Source of the DNA: Nocardioidaceae bacterium
GTDB taxonomy: Bacteria; Actinomycetota; Actinomycetes; Propionibacteriales; Nocardioidaceae
Length of the DNA stretch: 64,000 bases
Assembly (NCBI GenBank): GCA_020636935.1
Contig: JACJWW010000005.1
Location: 61,950 to 125,949, forward strand
Direction of reading: 5' to 3'
Shown here: in pieces, positions 1-7,789 of the stretch
Layout of the letters: each line of letters begins with the position of its first letter
How positions within the stretch are numbered: position 1 is the stretch's first letter
Position numbers and translations under genes: made by a program
The notes under the pieces: generated by a model
Database searches by the model: none
Seen by the model: only the letters and a program-made list of their open reading frames with translations
Told to the model about the DNA's origin: nothing

Positions 1-1637
1 ACTTGTCGTCGTACGACTGGAATAGCCAGCAGGCCCGAGCTGACTACGAGAAGATCAAGGACCTCTTGGGTCGGGAGCTGCTTGATCAGCGCTTCAAGGG
101 CATGAAGCAGGCATTGCAAAATGCCACCGACGAAGACCGGGCTGCGGTCAACGAGATGCTCAGCGATCTCAACGACCTCTTGGAGAAGCGGCGTCGGGGC
201 GAAGACACGCCTGAGGATTTTGCTGACTTCATGGCAAAGCACGGTGATGCCTTCCCGGAGTCGCCGCAAAGCCTCGATGAGCTGATGGATGCCTTGGCCA
301 AGCGGGCGGCCGCGGCGCAGCGGTTGCGTAACTCGATGACTGCCGAGCAACGCGCCGAGCTCGATGCTCTTGCGGCCCAAGCATTTGGCAGCCCCGAGCT
401 GCTGCAGGGATTGTCACGACTCGACGACAATCTGCAACAGTTGAGGCCGGGGGAAGACTGGTTTTCGGGCGCACAATTCGACGGTGAGCAGGGGCTGGGA
501 CTCGGTGACGGCACCGGCGCGCTGCAGGATCTGGCCGAGCTTGATGAGTTGTCTGATCAGCTCAGCCAATCCTACGGCGGAGCCCGCCTCGAAGACATCG
601 ACCTGGACAAGCTGGCCCGACAGTTGGGTGATCAGGCAGCGGTTGATGCCCGCACCCTCCAAGAGCTTGAGCGCGCCCTGCGTGAGTCGGGATATCTCAA
701 CCGAGGTTCCGATGGCAATCTCAAACTCTCACCCAAGGCGATGCGGCAGTTGGGCAAGGCCCTGCTGAAAGATGTCGCCAACAAGATGTCGGGCCGTCAG
801 GGGCAGCGTGACTTGCGTGCTGCGGGAGCAGCCGGTGACCTCAGCGGAGCGTCTCGCCCTTGGGTCTTCGGTGACACCGAGCCCTGGGATGTCACTCGCA
901 CGATCACCAATGCAGTGGTGCGTACGTCGGGCAGCCGCGCGCCCGGTGAGCGGATCCGGATCCAGATGGATGACATCGAAGTCGCTGAGACAGAGGCCCG
1001 CACTCAAGCAGCGGTGGCCCTGCTGGTCGACACCTCATTTTCGATGGCCATGGCCGGGCGCTGGGTGCCGATGAAGCGCACGGCACTTGCCCTACACCAA
1101 CTGATCACCTCGCGCTTTCGTGGCGATCACTTGCAGCTGATCGGTTTTGGGCGGGCAGCCCAGGTGATGAATGTCGAGGAGTTGACCGGCCTAGATGCCA
1201 GATATGACAAGGGCACCAATCTCCATCATGCGCTGCTCCTGGCCAATCGGCATTTCCGCAAGCATCCCAACGCTCAGCCCGTGCTCCTGATCGTCACTGA
1301 TGGTGAGCCGACCAGTCACCTCGCATCCAGTGGCGAGGTGCTCTTTGCCTATCCGCCACACCCGATGACCATTGCCCACACTGTGCGCGAGCTCGACAAC
1401 TCCCGCAGACTTGGCGCCCAGACCACCTTCTTCAGGCTGGGAGATGATCCGGGTCTGGCCCGTTTCATCGAGGAGCTGGCCGATCGGGTCGAGGGCAATG
1501 TGGTCTCACCCGAGCTCGATGACCTTGGGGCGGCGGTCGTGGGCAGCTTCCTGAGTGGGCGCGGAGGTCGCTCAAGCTCCCCCTTCGGTCACATGAGTGA
1601 CCTCTATGGGGGTCGTGGTTTCTGGTATGACTCCTGA
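1..1637 (+). CDS. VWA domain protein, 5' end outside window
   Basis: About 544 residues are visible and the frame is open at the left edge, so the gene is probably cut there. Actinobacterial relatives of this type are usually somewhat longer and sit after a magnesium-chelatase-like AAA+ gene, which would lie outside the window. The first ~300 residues are charged and helical. The C-terminal ~200 residues form a von Willebrand A domain with the metal-site motif DTSFS near residue 343 and a later TDGEP segment. The family is thought to work with an AAA+ partner in metal insertion or protein remodelling, but the substrate is unknown. No signal peptide is visible, so it is probably cytoplasmic. 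A TTG at base 3 could be read as a start but has no upstream context to judge. Confidence 0.85.
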   Translation, partial: LSSYDWNSQQARADYEKIKDLLGRELLDQRFKGMKQALQNATDEDRAAVNEMLSDLNDLLEKRRRGEDTPEDFADFMAKHGDAFPESPQSLDELMDALAKRAAAAQRLRNSMTAEQRAELDALAAQAFGSPELLQGLSRLDDNLQQLRPGEDWFSGAQFDGEQGLGLGDGTGALQDLAELDELSDQLSQSYGGARLEDIDLDKLARQLGDQAAVDARTLQELERALRESGYLNRGSDGNLKLSPKAMRQLGKALLKDVANKMSGRQGQRDLRAAGAAGDLSGASRPWVFGDTEPWDVTRTITNAVVRTSGSRAPGERIRIQMDDIEVAETEARTQAAVALLVDTSFSMAMAGRWVPMKRTALALHQLITSRFRGDHLQLIGFGRAAQVMNVEELTGLDARYDKGTNLHHALLLANRHFRKHPNAQPVLLIVTDGEPTSHLASSGEVLFAYPPHPMTIAHTVRELDNSRRLGAQTTFFRLGDDPGLARFIEELADRVEGNVVSPELDDLGAAVVGSFLSGRGGRSSSPFGHMSDLYGGRGFWYDS

Positions 1638-1650
1638 GCAGTTGCTCAGG
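1633..1650. repeat. Palindrome across two convergent stop codons
   Basis: CCTGAGCA-GT-TGCTCAGG is a perfect 8-bp inverted repeat that covers the stop codon of the VWA gene and that of the convergent peroxidase gene. It could act as a small bidirectional terminator, but there is no T-run on either side. Confidence 0.4.
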
Positions 1651-2134
1651 CGAGCTTGGCCAACTCAGCCTCGATGTCGGCCGCGATCTCCTCAGGCTTG
1701 GTTGATGAGCCATAGCGCTTGATCACATTGCCGTCGCGACCAACCAAGAACTTCGTGAAATTCCACTTGATCGCGCTGCCCAGTCGCCCTCCCTTCTCGG
1801 CCCGCAGCCACTTGTAGAGCGGGTGGGCCTTGCTGCCATTGACATCGACCTTGGCGAACATCGGGAAGGTCACGTCATATTTGCGTTGGCAGAAAGCGCC
1901 GATCTCATCGTTGCTGCCTGGATCTTGGTTGGCGAACTGATTGCAGGGGAAGCCCAGGACGGTGAAACCTTGTGAGCCATAGGTCTGTTGAAGCTGCTCC
2001 AGCCCAGCAAACTGAGGGGTGAAACCGCACTTTGAAGCGGTGTTGACCACGAGGGTGACTTGCCCGGCGTAGTCGGTCAAGGATTGTTCGGTGCCGTCGA
2101 TGCGCGTTGCGCTGAAGTCTGTGATCGTGGTCAT
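1646..2134 (-). CDS. Glutathione peroxidase family thiol peroxidase
   Basis: This 162-residue protein is full length for the bacterial GPx/BsaA family, which reduces hydroperoxides in the cytoplasm. The peroxidatic cysteine lies in NTASKCGFT (about residue 36). The family signature LGFPCNQFANQDPG follows, and WNFTKFLV carries the active-site Trp and Asn. The signature includes a second cysteine that is the usual resolving residue in non-selenium forms, so thioredoxin or a mycothiol-linked donor is more likely than glutathione in an actinobacterium (inference). It is convergent with the VWA gene and divergent from the DUF445 gene, with 43 bases between the two starts. Confidence 0.92.
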   Translation of the reverse strand: MTTITDFSATRIDGTEQSLTDYAGQVTLVVNTASKCGFTPQFAGLEQLQQTYGSQGFTVLGFPCNQFANQDPGSNDEIGAFCQRKYDVTFPMFAKVDVNGSKAHPLYKWLRAEKGGRLGSAIKWNFTKFLVGRDGNVIKRYGSSTKPEEIAADIEAELAKLA

Positions 2135-2177
2135 GCATTGATCGTCTCAGACACCTAGCTGCGATACTTCGGGGGTT

Positions 2178-3437
2178 ATGTCTTTGCAGATGTTGGTGCC
2201 TGACACCGAAGCAGATGTGCTCCGCAGACGCAGGCTGCGCCGGATGCAGGCCGTTGCCACCGGGTTGTTGCTCTTTGCTGCGATCGTCTTCTTCGCAACC
2301 AAGGACTTGGGCGGCTTCTGGGGCTATGTCAACGCGGGCGCCGAAGCGAGCATGGTGGGCGCGATGGCCGACTGGTTTGCCGTCACCGCCCTGTTTCGTC
2401 ACCCACTGGGCCTACCCATCCCTCACACGGCCCTGATCCCCAAACGCAAGGACGACTTCGGAGCCAGCCTGGAGACCTTCTTCGGGGAGAACTTCCTGCG
2501 TGAGTCGGTGATCCGCGAGCGACTGGCCAGTGCCACCGTGGCAGCCCGAGTCGGGGCCTGGATCCGCGAGCGGCCCAATGCCAGACGGGTGGTCGATGAG
2601 GCCGCGTCAGTTGGTGTGATCGGGCTGACCAAACTAAAGGATGACGACGTCGCAGACGTGGTCCGTGAAGTGATCATCCCGAGATTTCTTGATGAGCCGG
2701 TGGCACCGGTAGCCGGGCACTTCTTGGCCGAGATCGTGGCCGACAAGGCGCACCATTCCTTGGTCGATCTGAGCTTGGAGGAGTTGAGCCGGTGGTTGCG
2801 CAACAACGAGCGCACTTTCACCGATGTGTTGGCCGAGCGGGCGCCTTGGTGGGCTCCGCCTCGGGTCAATGAATTGGTCACCGAGCGGGTCTATGTCGAA
2901 GCGGTCAAATGGATCGAAGACATCAGACTCAATCCAAACCACCAGGCCAGGCAAGCCTTTGACGGACTCCTGGCCCAGTTGGCCCAAGACCTGCTCGAAG
3001 ACCCCGAGACTGCTGCCAGGGCTGAGCGGCTCAAGGAGCGCGTCTTGACCCACCCCGAGGTGGTCAACACCGGGCTGTCCTTGTGGTCAGCGCTCAAGCA
3101 AGCGATGCTCACCTCTCTAGAGGATCCCAACGGGCCAGTGCGGGCTCGGGCTGAGGCTGAGTTGATTGCCTTCGGCAACAAGATCTTGACCGATGTCGAG
3201 TTGATTGGACGGATCGACGAGTGGTTGGCCGACCTGGCTGTCTGGGGGATTGAGCGGTACGGCGATGAGCTTACTTCGGTGATCACCCACACGATCGAGC
3301 AGTGGGATGGCAAGGAGGCTGCGGAGAAGATCGAATTGCATGTCGGCCGCGACCTGCAGTTCATCCGGATCAATGGCACCCTCGTCGGCGGTCTCGTCGG
3401 GGTGCTGATCCATGCGATTGTGCAGGTGGCCGGATGA
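2178..3437 (+). CDS. DUF445 family membrane protein
   Basis: The 419-residue product matches the DUF445 family. A basic N-terminus is followed by a hydrophobic helix (about residues 24-42), then the conserved segment EASMVGAMADWFAVTALF and the FRHPLGLPIPHT block. A long, mostly helical cytoplasmic region follows, and a last hydrophobic helix ends the protein (GGLVGVLIHAIVQ). The two terminal membrane segments suggest a hairpin or tethered protein. Function is not established for the family. Its stop overlaps the start of the S4 gene as ATGA, so the two are probably translationally coupled. Confidence 0.88.
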   Translation: MSLQMLVPDTEADVLRRRRLRRMQAVATGLLLFAAIVFFATKDLGGFWGYVNAGAEASMVGAMADWFAVTALFRHPLGLPIPHTALIPKRKDDFGASLETFFGENFLRESVIRERLASATVAARVGAWIRERPNARRVVDEAASVGVIGLTKLKDDDVADVVREVIIPRFLDEPVAPVAGHFLAEIVADKAHHSLVDLSLEELSRWLRNNERTFTDVLAERAPWWAPPRVNELVTERVYVEAVKWIEDIRLNPNHQARQAFDGLLAQLAQDLLEDPETAARAERLKERVLTHPEVVNTGLSLWSALKQAMLTSLEDPNGPVRARAEAELIAFGNKILTDVELIGRIDEWLADLAVWGIERYGDELTSVITHTIEQWDGKEAAEKIELHVGRDLQFIRINGTLVGGLVGVLIHAIVQVAG

Positions 3438-3649
3438 TTGATGAGGTGCCAATCAAAGATGAGTCGATCAGGCTCGGGCAGTTCCTGAAACTAGCCAATC
3501 TGGTCGACTCAGGTGCCGATGCCAAAGAGCCTCTATTGCAGGGTCTGGTCAGGGTCAATGGGGAGGTGGAGACCAGACGAGGCCGCCAACTGAGTGTCGG
3601 CGACCTCGTCGAGCTTGGGGCAGGTGCTGCCCGAGTCAGTGGATCTTGA
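3434..3649 (+). CDS. S4-domain RNA-binding protein (YbcJ-like)
   Basis: This 71-residue protein consists almost entirely of one S4 RNA-binding fold: LGQFLKLANLVDSGADAK, then LVRVNGEVETRRGRQLSVGD, the usual alpha-L RNA-binding signature. Relatives are small YbcJ/YlmH-like proteins thought to bind structured RNA. I chose the ATG at 3434, which overlaps the DUF445 stop, over a longer frame that runs back inside DUF445. The 3' end overlaps the end of the convergent FKBP gene by 14 bases, so both C-termini are encoded by the same DNA. Confidence 0.85.
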   Translation: MIDEVPIKDESIRLGQFLKLANLVDSGADAKEPLLQGLVRVNGEVETRRGRQLSVGDLVELGAGAARVSGS

Positions 3650-4019
3650 TCAGGTCAACCACGAAGATCAGGGTCTCGCCGGGCTTGATCACGCCTCCGG
3701 CACCACGATCGCCGTAGCCGAGGTGTGGGGGGATCACCAACTTGCGACGGCCACCGATCTTCATGCCTTGGACTCCGGTGTCCCAGCCGCTGATCACTTG
3801 TCCGACACCGAGTCGGAATTGCAGCGGGGCGCCACGGTTGTAGGAGGCGTCGAACTCTTCTCCAGTCGAATGGGCTACGCCGACGTAGTGCACCGAGACG
3901 GTGTCACCGGCCTTGGCTTCGGCGCCATCGCCCGGAGTCACATCGGTGATCTCCAGGTCGCTGGGAGGCGGGCTGTCGGGGAAGTCGATTTCTGGCTTTT
4001 CGGGCTGGCTTGAACTCAT
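3636..4019 (-). CDS. FKBP-type peptidyl-prolyl cis-trans isomerase
   Basis: The 127-residue protein is a single FKBP domain with a short acidic, proline-rich N-terminal tail and no signal peptide. Hallmark segments are VHYVGVAHSTGEEFDASYNR, the VISGWDTGVQGMKIGGRR core with the active-site Trp, and LVIPPHLGYGDRGAGGVIKP. It should catalyse proline isomerisation in the cytoplasm. The gene overlaps the S4 gene tail to tail. Confidence 0.93.
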   Translation of the reverse strand: MSSSQPEKPEIDFPDSPPPSDLEITDVTPGDGAEAKAGDTVSVHYVGVAHSTGEEFDASYNRGAPLQFRLGVGQVISGWDTGVQGMKIGGRRKLVIPPHLGYGDRGAGGVIKPGETLIFVVDLIKIH

Positions 4020-4052
4020 GCGCTCAAGCCTTGCACACGCCTGTTGGCAGCC

Positions 4053-4487
4053 TCAGGTCTGGTGGACATAGGAGTCGAGTTGGTCGCGCTCGTACTCCAC
4101 CTGATTGATGTGGCTCTTGACCACATCGCCGATGCTCACGACACCAATCAAAGCGCCGTCGTCCACGACAGGGACGTGCCGGACCCGTTGCTCAGTCATG
4201 AGCTGACGGATCTCGTCGAGCACATCCTCGGAGGCACAGGTGTGGACTTCAGTGGTCATGATCGCGCTCACCGGAGCACTCAGGATCGAATCGATCGCCT
4301 TGATCTTGCGCACCACGTCGCGTTCGCTGACGATGCCGGCGATCGATTGACCATCAGCAGACACGATCACCGCGCCGATATTGTGCTCGCTGAGCAGATC
4401 GATCAGATCGGCCACGCTGGCATCGGGACTGATCGAGACAACTTCGTGGTGAGCAACCTTTGCGCCCATCACCTCATGGATCCTCAT
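4053..4487 (-). CDS. Tandem CBS domain protein
   Basis: The 144 residues hold two CBS motifs: about 8-65 (ending in the GIVSERDVVRKI block) and about 75-130 (HVPVVDDGALIGVVSIGDVV). CBS pairs bind adenine nucleotides or S-adenosyl ligands and act as energy sensors. With no catalytic domain attached, the partner cannot be named. An AGGAG ribosome site lies just before the ATG. Single-gene CBS proteins of this size are common in actinobacteria. Confidence 0.9.
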   Translation of the reverse strand: MRIHEVMGAKVAHHEVVSISPDASVADLIDLLSEHNIGAVIVSADGQSIAGIVSERDVVRKIKAIDSILSAPVSAIMTTEVHTCASEDVLDEIRQLMTEQRVRHVPVVDDGALIGVVSIGDVVKSHINQVEYERDQLDSYVHQT

Positions 4488-4598
4488 GACAGCTCCTGAA
4501 CTTGCCGGGGCACGATTGCTCGGACCATCTTGCCGGGCCCGAGCTATGTGTGCCGGGAAATAAAGAATCTATCCAGCAGATCGCCTTGTGGCAATGGT

Positions 4599-5474
4599 CT
4601 AGTCATCCGTGTCGGTGGGGTGCCGGGCATCTTCCAGCCGAGCAGTGAGGTCGTGCAAGGTGGCGCCACCAGACTCCTCCGCGCGATCCACGCTGCCCAA
4701 GAAAGCCAATGCCTGATCGTGCAGCCGCCCGTTTGTCGCCAAGACATTGCCGCCGAATGGCCCTGGTCTGCCCTCCAAGGAGGTGAACACTCCGCCGGCC
4801 TCGCGCACGATCACATCGAGGGCGGCCATGTCGTAGAGCTCGAGCGAAGGTTCAGTAGCGATGTCGACAGTGCCCTCCGCGAGCAGCATGTAGGACCAGA
4901 AGTCACCATATGCGCGGGTGCGCCAAACCAATCGGGACAGCGCCAAGAAGTCTTCGAGTTGGCCGCGCTCCTCCCAGCCGTCCAGCGATGAATAGCTCAA
5001 AGAAGCGTCTTCGATGCGGGAGACATCGGAGACCTGGCAGGCAGTCGAGCGCAGCAGCGACTTGCCGGTGAAGGCCCCGCCGCCCTTCATCGCCCACCAG
5101 CGGCGATTGAGTTGGGGAGCCGAGACCACCCCCACCACAACTTCGTCGTCGACCATCAAAGAGATCAAGGTCGCCCACACGGGCACGCCGCGTACGTAGT
5201 TTTTGGTGCCATCGATGGGGTCGATCACCCATTGGCGCTGGCTGTGCCCGGTGACGCCTTCTTCTTCACCGAGCACCGAGTCACGCGGACGGGTCTTGGC
5301 GAGAGTGCGCCGGATCCCTTCTTCGACGCTGCGGTCGGCATCGGTGACCGGAGTTAGATCCGGTTTCGACATCACATGCAGGTCAAGGGCCCGGAAGCGT
5401 GATTGGGACAATGAGTCGGCGTCGTCGGCCAACACATGGGCCAGTCTCAGGTCGTCGGTGTAGTCAGGTGACAC
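4599..5474 (-). CDS. hisN: Histidinol-phosphatase (inositol monophosphatase family)
   Basis: The 291-residue protein belongs to the Mg-dependent IMPase superfamily. It shows the metal-binding series GEEEG, then DPIDGTKNYVRG, and a later ELYDMAALDVIVREAGG. It best resembles actinobacterial HisN, which removes phosphate from histidinol phosphate in histidine synthesis; substrate choice within the superfamily is inferred. The start is GTG at 5474. A TAAGGT hexamer ends 6 bases before it and overlaps the rsgA stop codon, so hisN may have its own leaderless promoter besides read-through from aroA-rsgA, 9 bases upstream. Confidence 0.88.
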   Translation of the reverse strand: MSPDYTDDLRLAHVLADDADSLSQSRFRALDLHVMSKPDLTPVTDADRSVEEGIRRTLAKTRPRDSVLGEEEGVTGHSQRQWVIDPIDGTKNYVRGVPVWATLISLMVDDEVVVGVVSAPQLNRRWWAMKGGGAFTGKSLLRSTACQVSDVSRIEDASLSYSSLDGWEERGQLEDFLALSRLVWRTRAYGDFWSYMLLAEGTVDIATEPSLELYDMAALDVIVREAGGVFTSLEGRPGPFGGNVLATNGRLHDQALAFLGSVDRAEESGGATLHDLTARLEDARHPTDTDD

Positions 5475-5480
5475 GGACCC

Positions 5481-5486
5481 ACCTTA
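5481..5486 (-). promoter_or_regulatory. Candidate -10 box for leaderless hisN
   Basis: TAAGGT on the minus strand, 6 bases before the GTG start, overlapping the rsgA TAA stop. No clear -35 element. Confidence 0.4.
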
Positions 5487-6470
5487 TGCCTCAGCGCTCC
5501 CAGCTAGCATCCTGCGCAGCGATTGGACTCTTTCGGCTTGGAGTCCGGTGGCCTGGTCGAGGCCACAGTCGGGCTGCCCGTCAGTGTGCGGGCAACCCCG
5601 TGGACAGTCGTCAGTGAGGTCGTCGAGATCAGGGAAGGCCTTGATCAGGTGATCTGCCTTCACGTGGGCCAGACCGAATGACCGGATGCCGGGTGTGTCG
5701 ACAATCGAGCCTCCATCGGGCAATGGGAGGAGTACGGCGCTGGTCGAGGTGTGTCGTCCTCTGCCAGTCACGTCATTGACCTTGCCGGTGGCTCGATCAG
5801 CATCGGGGATCAAGGCGTTGACCAAGGTTGACTTGCCGACCCCGCTGTGTCCGATCAGCACGCTGTTGTGCTCGCGCAGCCGTTGTCTCAACTCGCTCAG
5901 GTCACCCCCACGTTGGGTCACCACCCAAGAGATGCCGAGGGGTGCATAGTTGGCTACTAGGCTGTCGGGGCTGGCCAGATCCGACTTGGTCAGACACAAC
6001 AGTGGCGTCATGCCGGCGTCAAAGGCCGCGACCAGGGCTCGATCAATCAGGCCCGTGCGCGGCTCGGGATTGGCCAGCGCGGTGACGATCACCAACTGGT
6101 CGGCATTGGCCACGATCACCCGCTCCACGGGATCGGCGTCATCCGCCGTACGTCGCAGCACCGTGCGGCGTGGCTCGACCTGCACGATCCGGGCTAGTGA
6201 CCCATCTCTGCCGGAGAGATCTCCCACGAGTCTGACCTGGTCACCGACCACAACCCCCTTGCGTCCTAGAGGTCGCGACTTCATCGCCATCACGACGGTT
6301 GGCTCTTGAGTTGGTCCTTGAGTCAGGCAGGTGTAGCGCCCCCGATCTACGGTGATTACTTGGGCAGGGACGGCATCGTCGTACGAAGGGCGCTCCTTGG
6401 TGCGCGGGCGGGTGCGTCGTCGAGGGCGCTCATAGCTCTCAGGGTCGTGCTCGTCGTAGCGAGGACTCAA
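5484..6470 (-). CDS. rsgA: Ribosome small-subunit GTPase RsgA
   Basis: This is a circularly permuted GTPase that helps mature the 30S subunit. An N-terminal OB-like region precedes the G4 motif (LTKSD), then the P-loop GHSGVGKST, then G3 DTPGIR. The C-terminal zinc knuckle is CPRGCPHTDGQPDC. A frame opens at GTG 6488, but I place the start at TTG 6470. There TTGA overlaps the aroA stop, and the protein would begin MSPRYDEHD, like actinobacterial homologues, giving 328 residues. The overlap implies translational coupling with aroA. Confidence 0.9.
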   Translation of the reverse strand: MSPRYDEHDPESYERPRRRTRPRTKERPSYDDAVPAQVITVDRGRYTCLTQGPTQEPTVVMAMKSRPLGRKGVVVGDQVRLVGDLSGRDGSLARIVQVEPRRTVLRRTADDADPVERVIVANADQLVIVTALANPEPRTGLIDRALVAAFDAGMTPLLCLTKSDLASPDSLVANYAPLGISWVVTQRGGDLSELRQRLREHNSVLIGHSGVGKSTLVNALIPDADRATGKVNDVTGRGRHTSTSAVLLPLPDGGSIVDTPGIRSFGLAHVKADHLIKAFPDLDDLTDDCPRGCPHTDGQPDCGLDQATGLQAERVQSLRRMLAGSAEA

Positions 6471-7765
6471 CGAAATAGCCCCGACCACACAGTCTCGAAG
6501 CCGGGGAAGGTCTTGGCGGTGGTGGCGATGTCTTCGATTTGTACGCCGGGCACCGCGGCCCCAAGGATGACGCCGGCGTGGGCCATCCGGTGGTCGGCGT
6601 AGGTGCGAAAGACGCCGCCATGCAACTGTGCTGGTCTGATTACGAGCGAGTCTGTCGTCTCCTCGACATCGGCACCCAGACCGGTGAGTTCGCGCCGCAA
6701 AGCTGTGAGTCGGTCGGTCTCATGGCCGCGGATATGCCCGATGCCACGCAGATGTGAAGGTGAGTCGGCCAGAGCACACAGCGCAGCCAATGCCGGGGTC
6801 AACTCCCCGTGGTCACGTAGATCGATGTCGATGCCGTGGATCGCCTCTCCGGCAGCGACGGTGAGTCCGGATGGGGCCCAAGACACCTGAGCTCCCATCT
6901 GGGTCAAGATCTCTCTCAGGCTGTCACCGGCTTGAGAGGTGTGTTTGGGCCAGTCGCTGACGGTGACTTGGCCATGGCTGACCAGGGCCAAGATCAGGAA
7001 AGGGGCGGCATTAGACAGATCTGGCTCAATCAGCACATCTTTGGCCTCGATCGGGCCGGGTTGCACCACCCACGTGTCTGGCCTTGAGTCATCTACCAAG
7101 ACCCCGCGCTCACGAAGGCAGTCGACCGTCATTTCAATGTGCGGTAGGGATGGCACTGGTGGGCCGGTGTGGGTGACCTTGATGCCATTGTCATAGCGGG
7201 CGCCGGCCAACAACAATGCAGACACAAACTGACTCGAGGCTGACGCATCGATCTCGACCTCACCTCCAGCGACTCGGCCTTTGCCCAGGACCGAGAAGGG
7301 GAGGAAGTCTTCTCCCTCTATCTCGATGCCTAGGTCGCGCAGGGCATTGAGTACGCCGGACATCGGCCGGGTGCGGGCATGGGGGTCGCCGTCGAAGTCG
7401 ACCTTGCCTGTGGCCAAGGCTGCGATCGGAGGCACAAAGCGCATCACCGTGCCGGCCAGACCACAGTCGACCTGGGCTGGCCCAAAGGCGCCAGGTGTCA
7501 CCAACCAATCGGGGCCGTGGAGGTCTACTCTTGCGCCGAGCGCGGTTAGAGCCTTGGCCATCAGCTCGGTGTCACGTGAGCGCAGTGCGTGCCGGATCAA
7601 CCCTGGCCCATTGGCGAGAGCGGCCAGCACCAAAGCCCGGTTGGTCAACGATTTTGACCCCGGCAGAGACAACATGGCCTGCACGGGATTTGCGGCATGC
7701 GGCGCCGACCACAGCGGAAGATCGCCGGGCCTGGTTGTTTCGCCTGCTTGGGTCGCCATTGTCAC
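6467..7765 (-). CDS. aroA: 3-phosphoshikimate 1-carboxyvinyltransferase (EPSP synthase)
   Basis: The 432-residue enzyme joins shikimate-3-phosphate to phosphoenolpyruvate in aromatic amino acid synthesis. It carries LPGSKSLTNRALVLAAL near the N-terminus, GLAGTVMRF (shikimate-phosphate site), the DASASSQFVSALLLAG block, and the late EPDLSNAAPF and TYADHRMAH motifs. A GTG at 7765 and an ATG at 7759 both fit. A TAGACT box exactly 6 bases upstream of the GTG favours a leaderless GTG start. The gene leads aroA-rsgA-hisN, and the aroA/rsgA pairing matches mycobacterial order. Confidence 0.95.
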   Translation of the reverse strand: MTMATQAGETTRPGDLPLWSAPHAANPVQAMLSLPGSKSLTNRALVLAALANGPGLIRHALRSRDTELMAKALTALGARVDLHGPDWLVTPGAFGPAQVDCGLAGTVMRFVPPIAALATGKVDFDGDPHARTRPMSGVLNALRDLGIEIEGEDFLPFSVLGKGRVAGGEVEIDASASSQFVSALLLAGARYDNGIKVTHTGPPVPSLPHIEMTVDCLRERGVLVDDSRPDTWVVQPGPIEAKDVLIEPDLSNAAPFLILALVSHGQVTVSDWPKHTSQAGDSLREILTQMGAQVSWAPSGLTVAAGEAIHGIDIDLRDHGELTPALAALCALADSPSHLRGIGHIRGHETDRLTALRRELTGLGADVEETTDSLVIRPAQLHGGVFRTYADHRMAHAGVILGAAVPGVQIEDIATTAKTFPGFETVWSGLFR

Positions 7766-7771
7766 CGAGCC

Positions 7772-7777
7772 AGTCTA
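7772..7777 (-). promoter_or_regulatory. Candidate -10 box for leaderless aroA
   Basis: TAGACT on the minus strand with 6 bases to the GTG at 7765; it supports that start over the ATG at 7759. Confidence 0.45.
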
Positions 7778-7789
7778 GACAGCTTAAGA

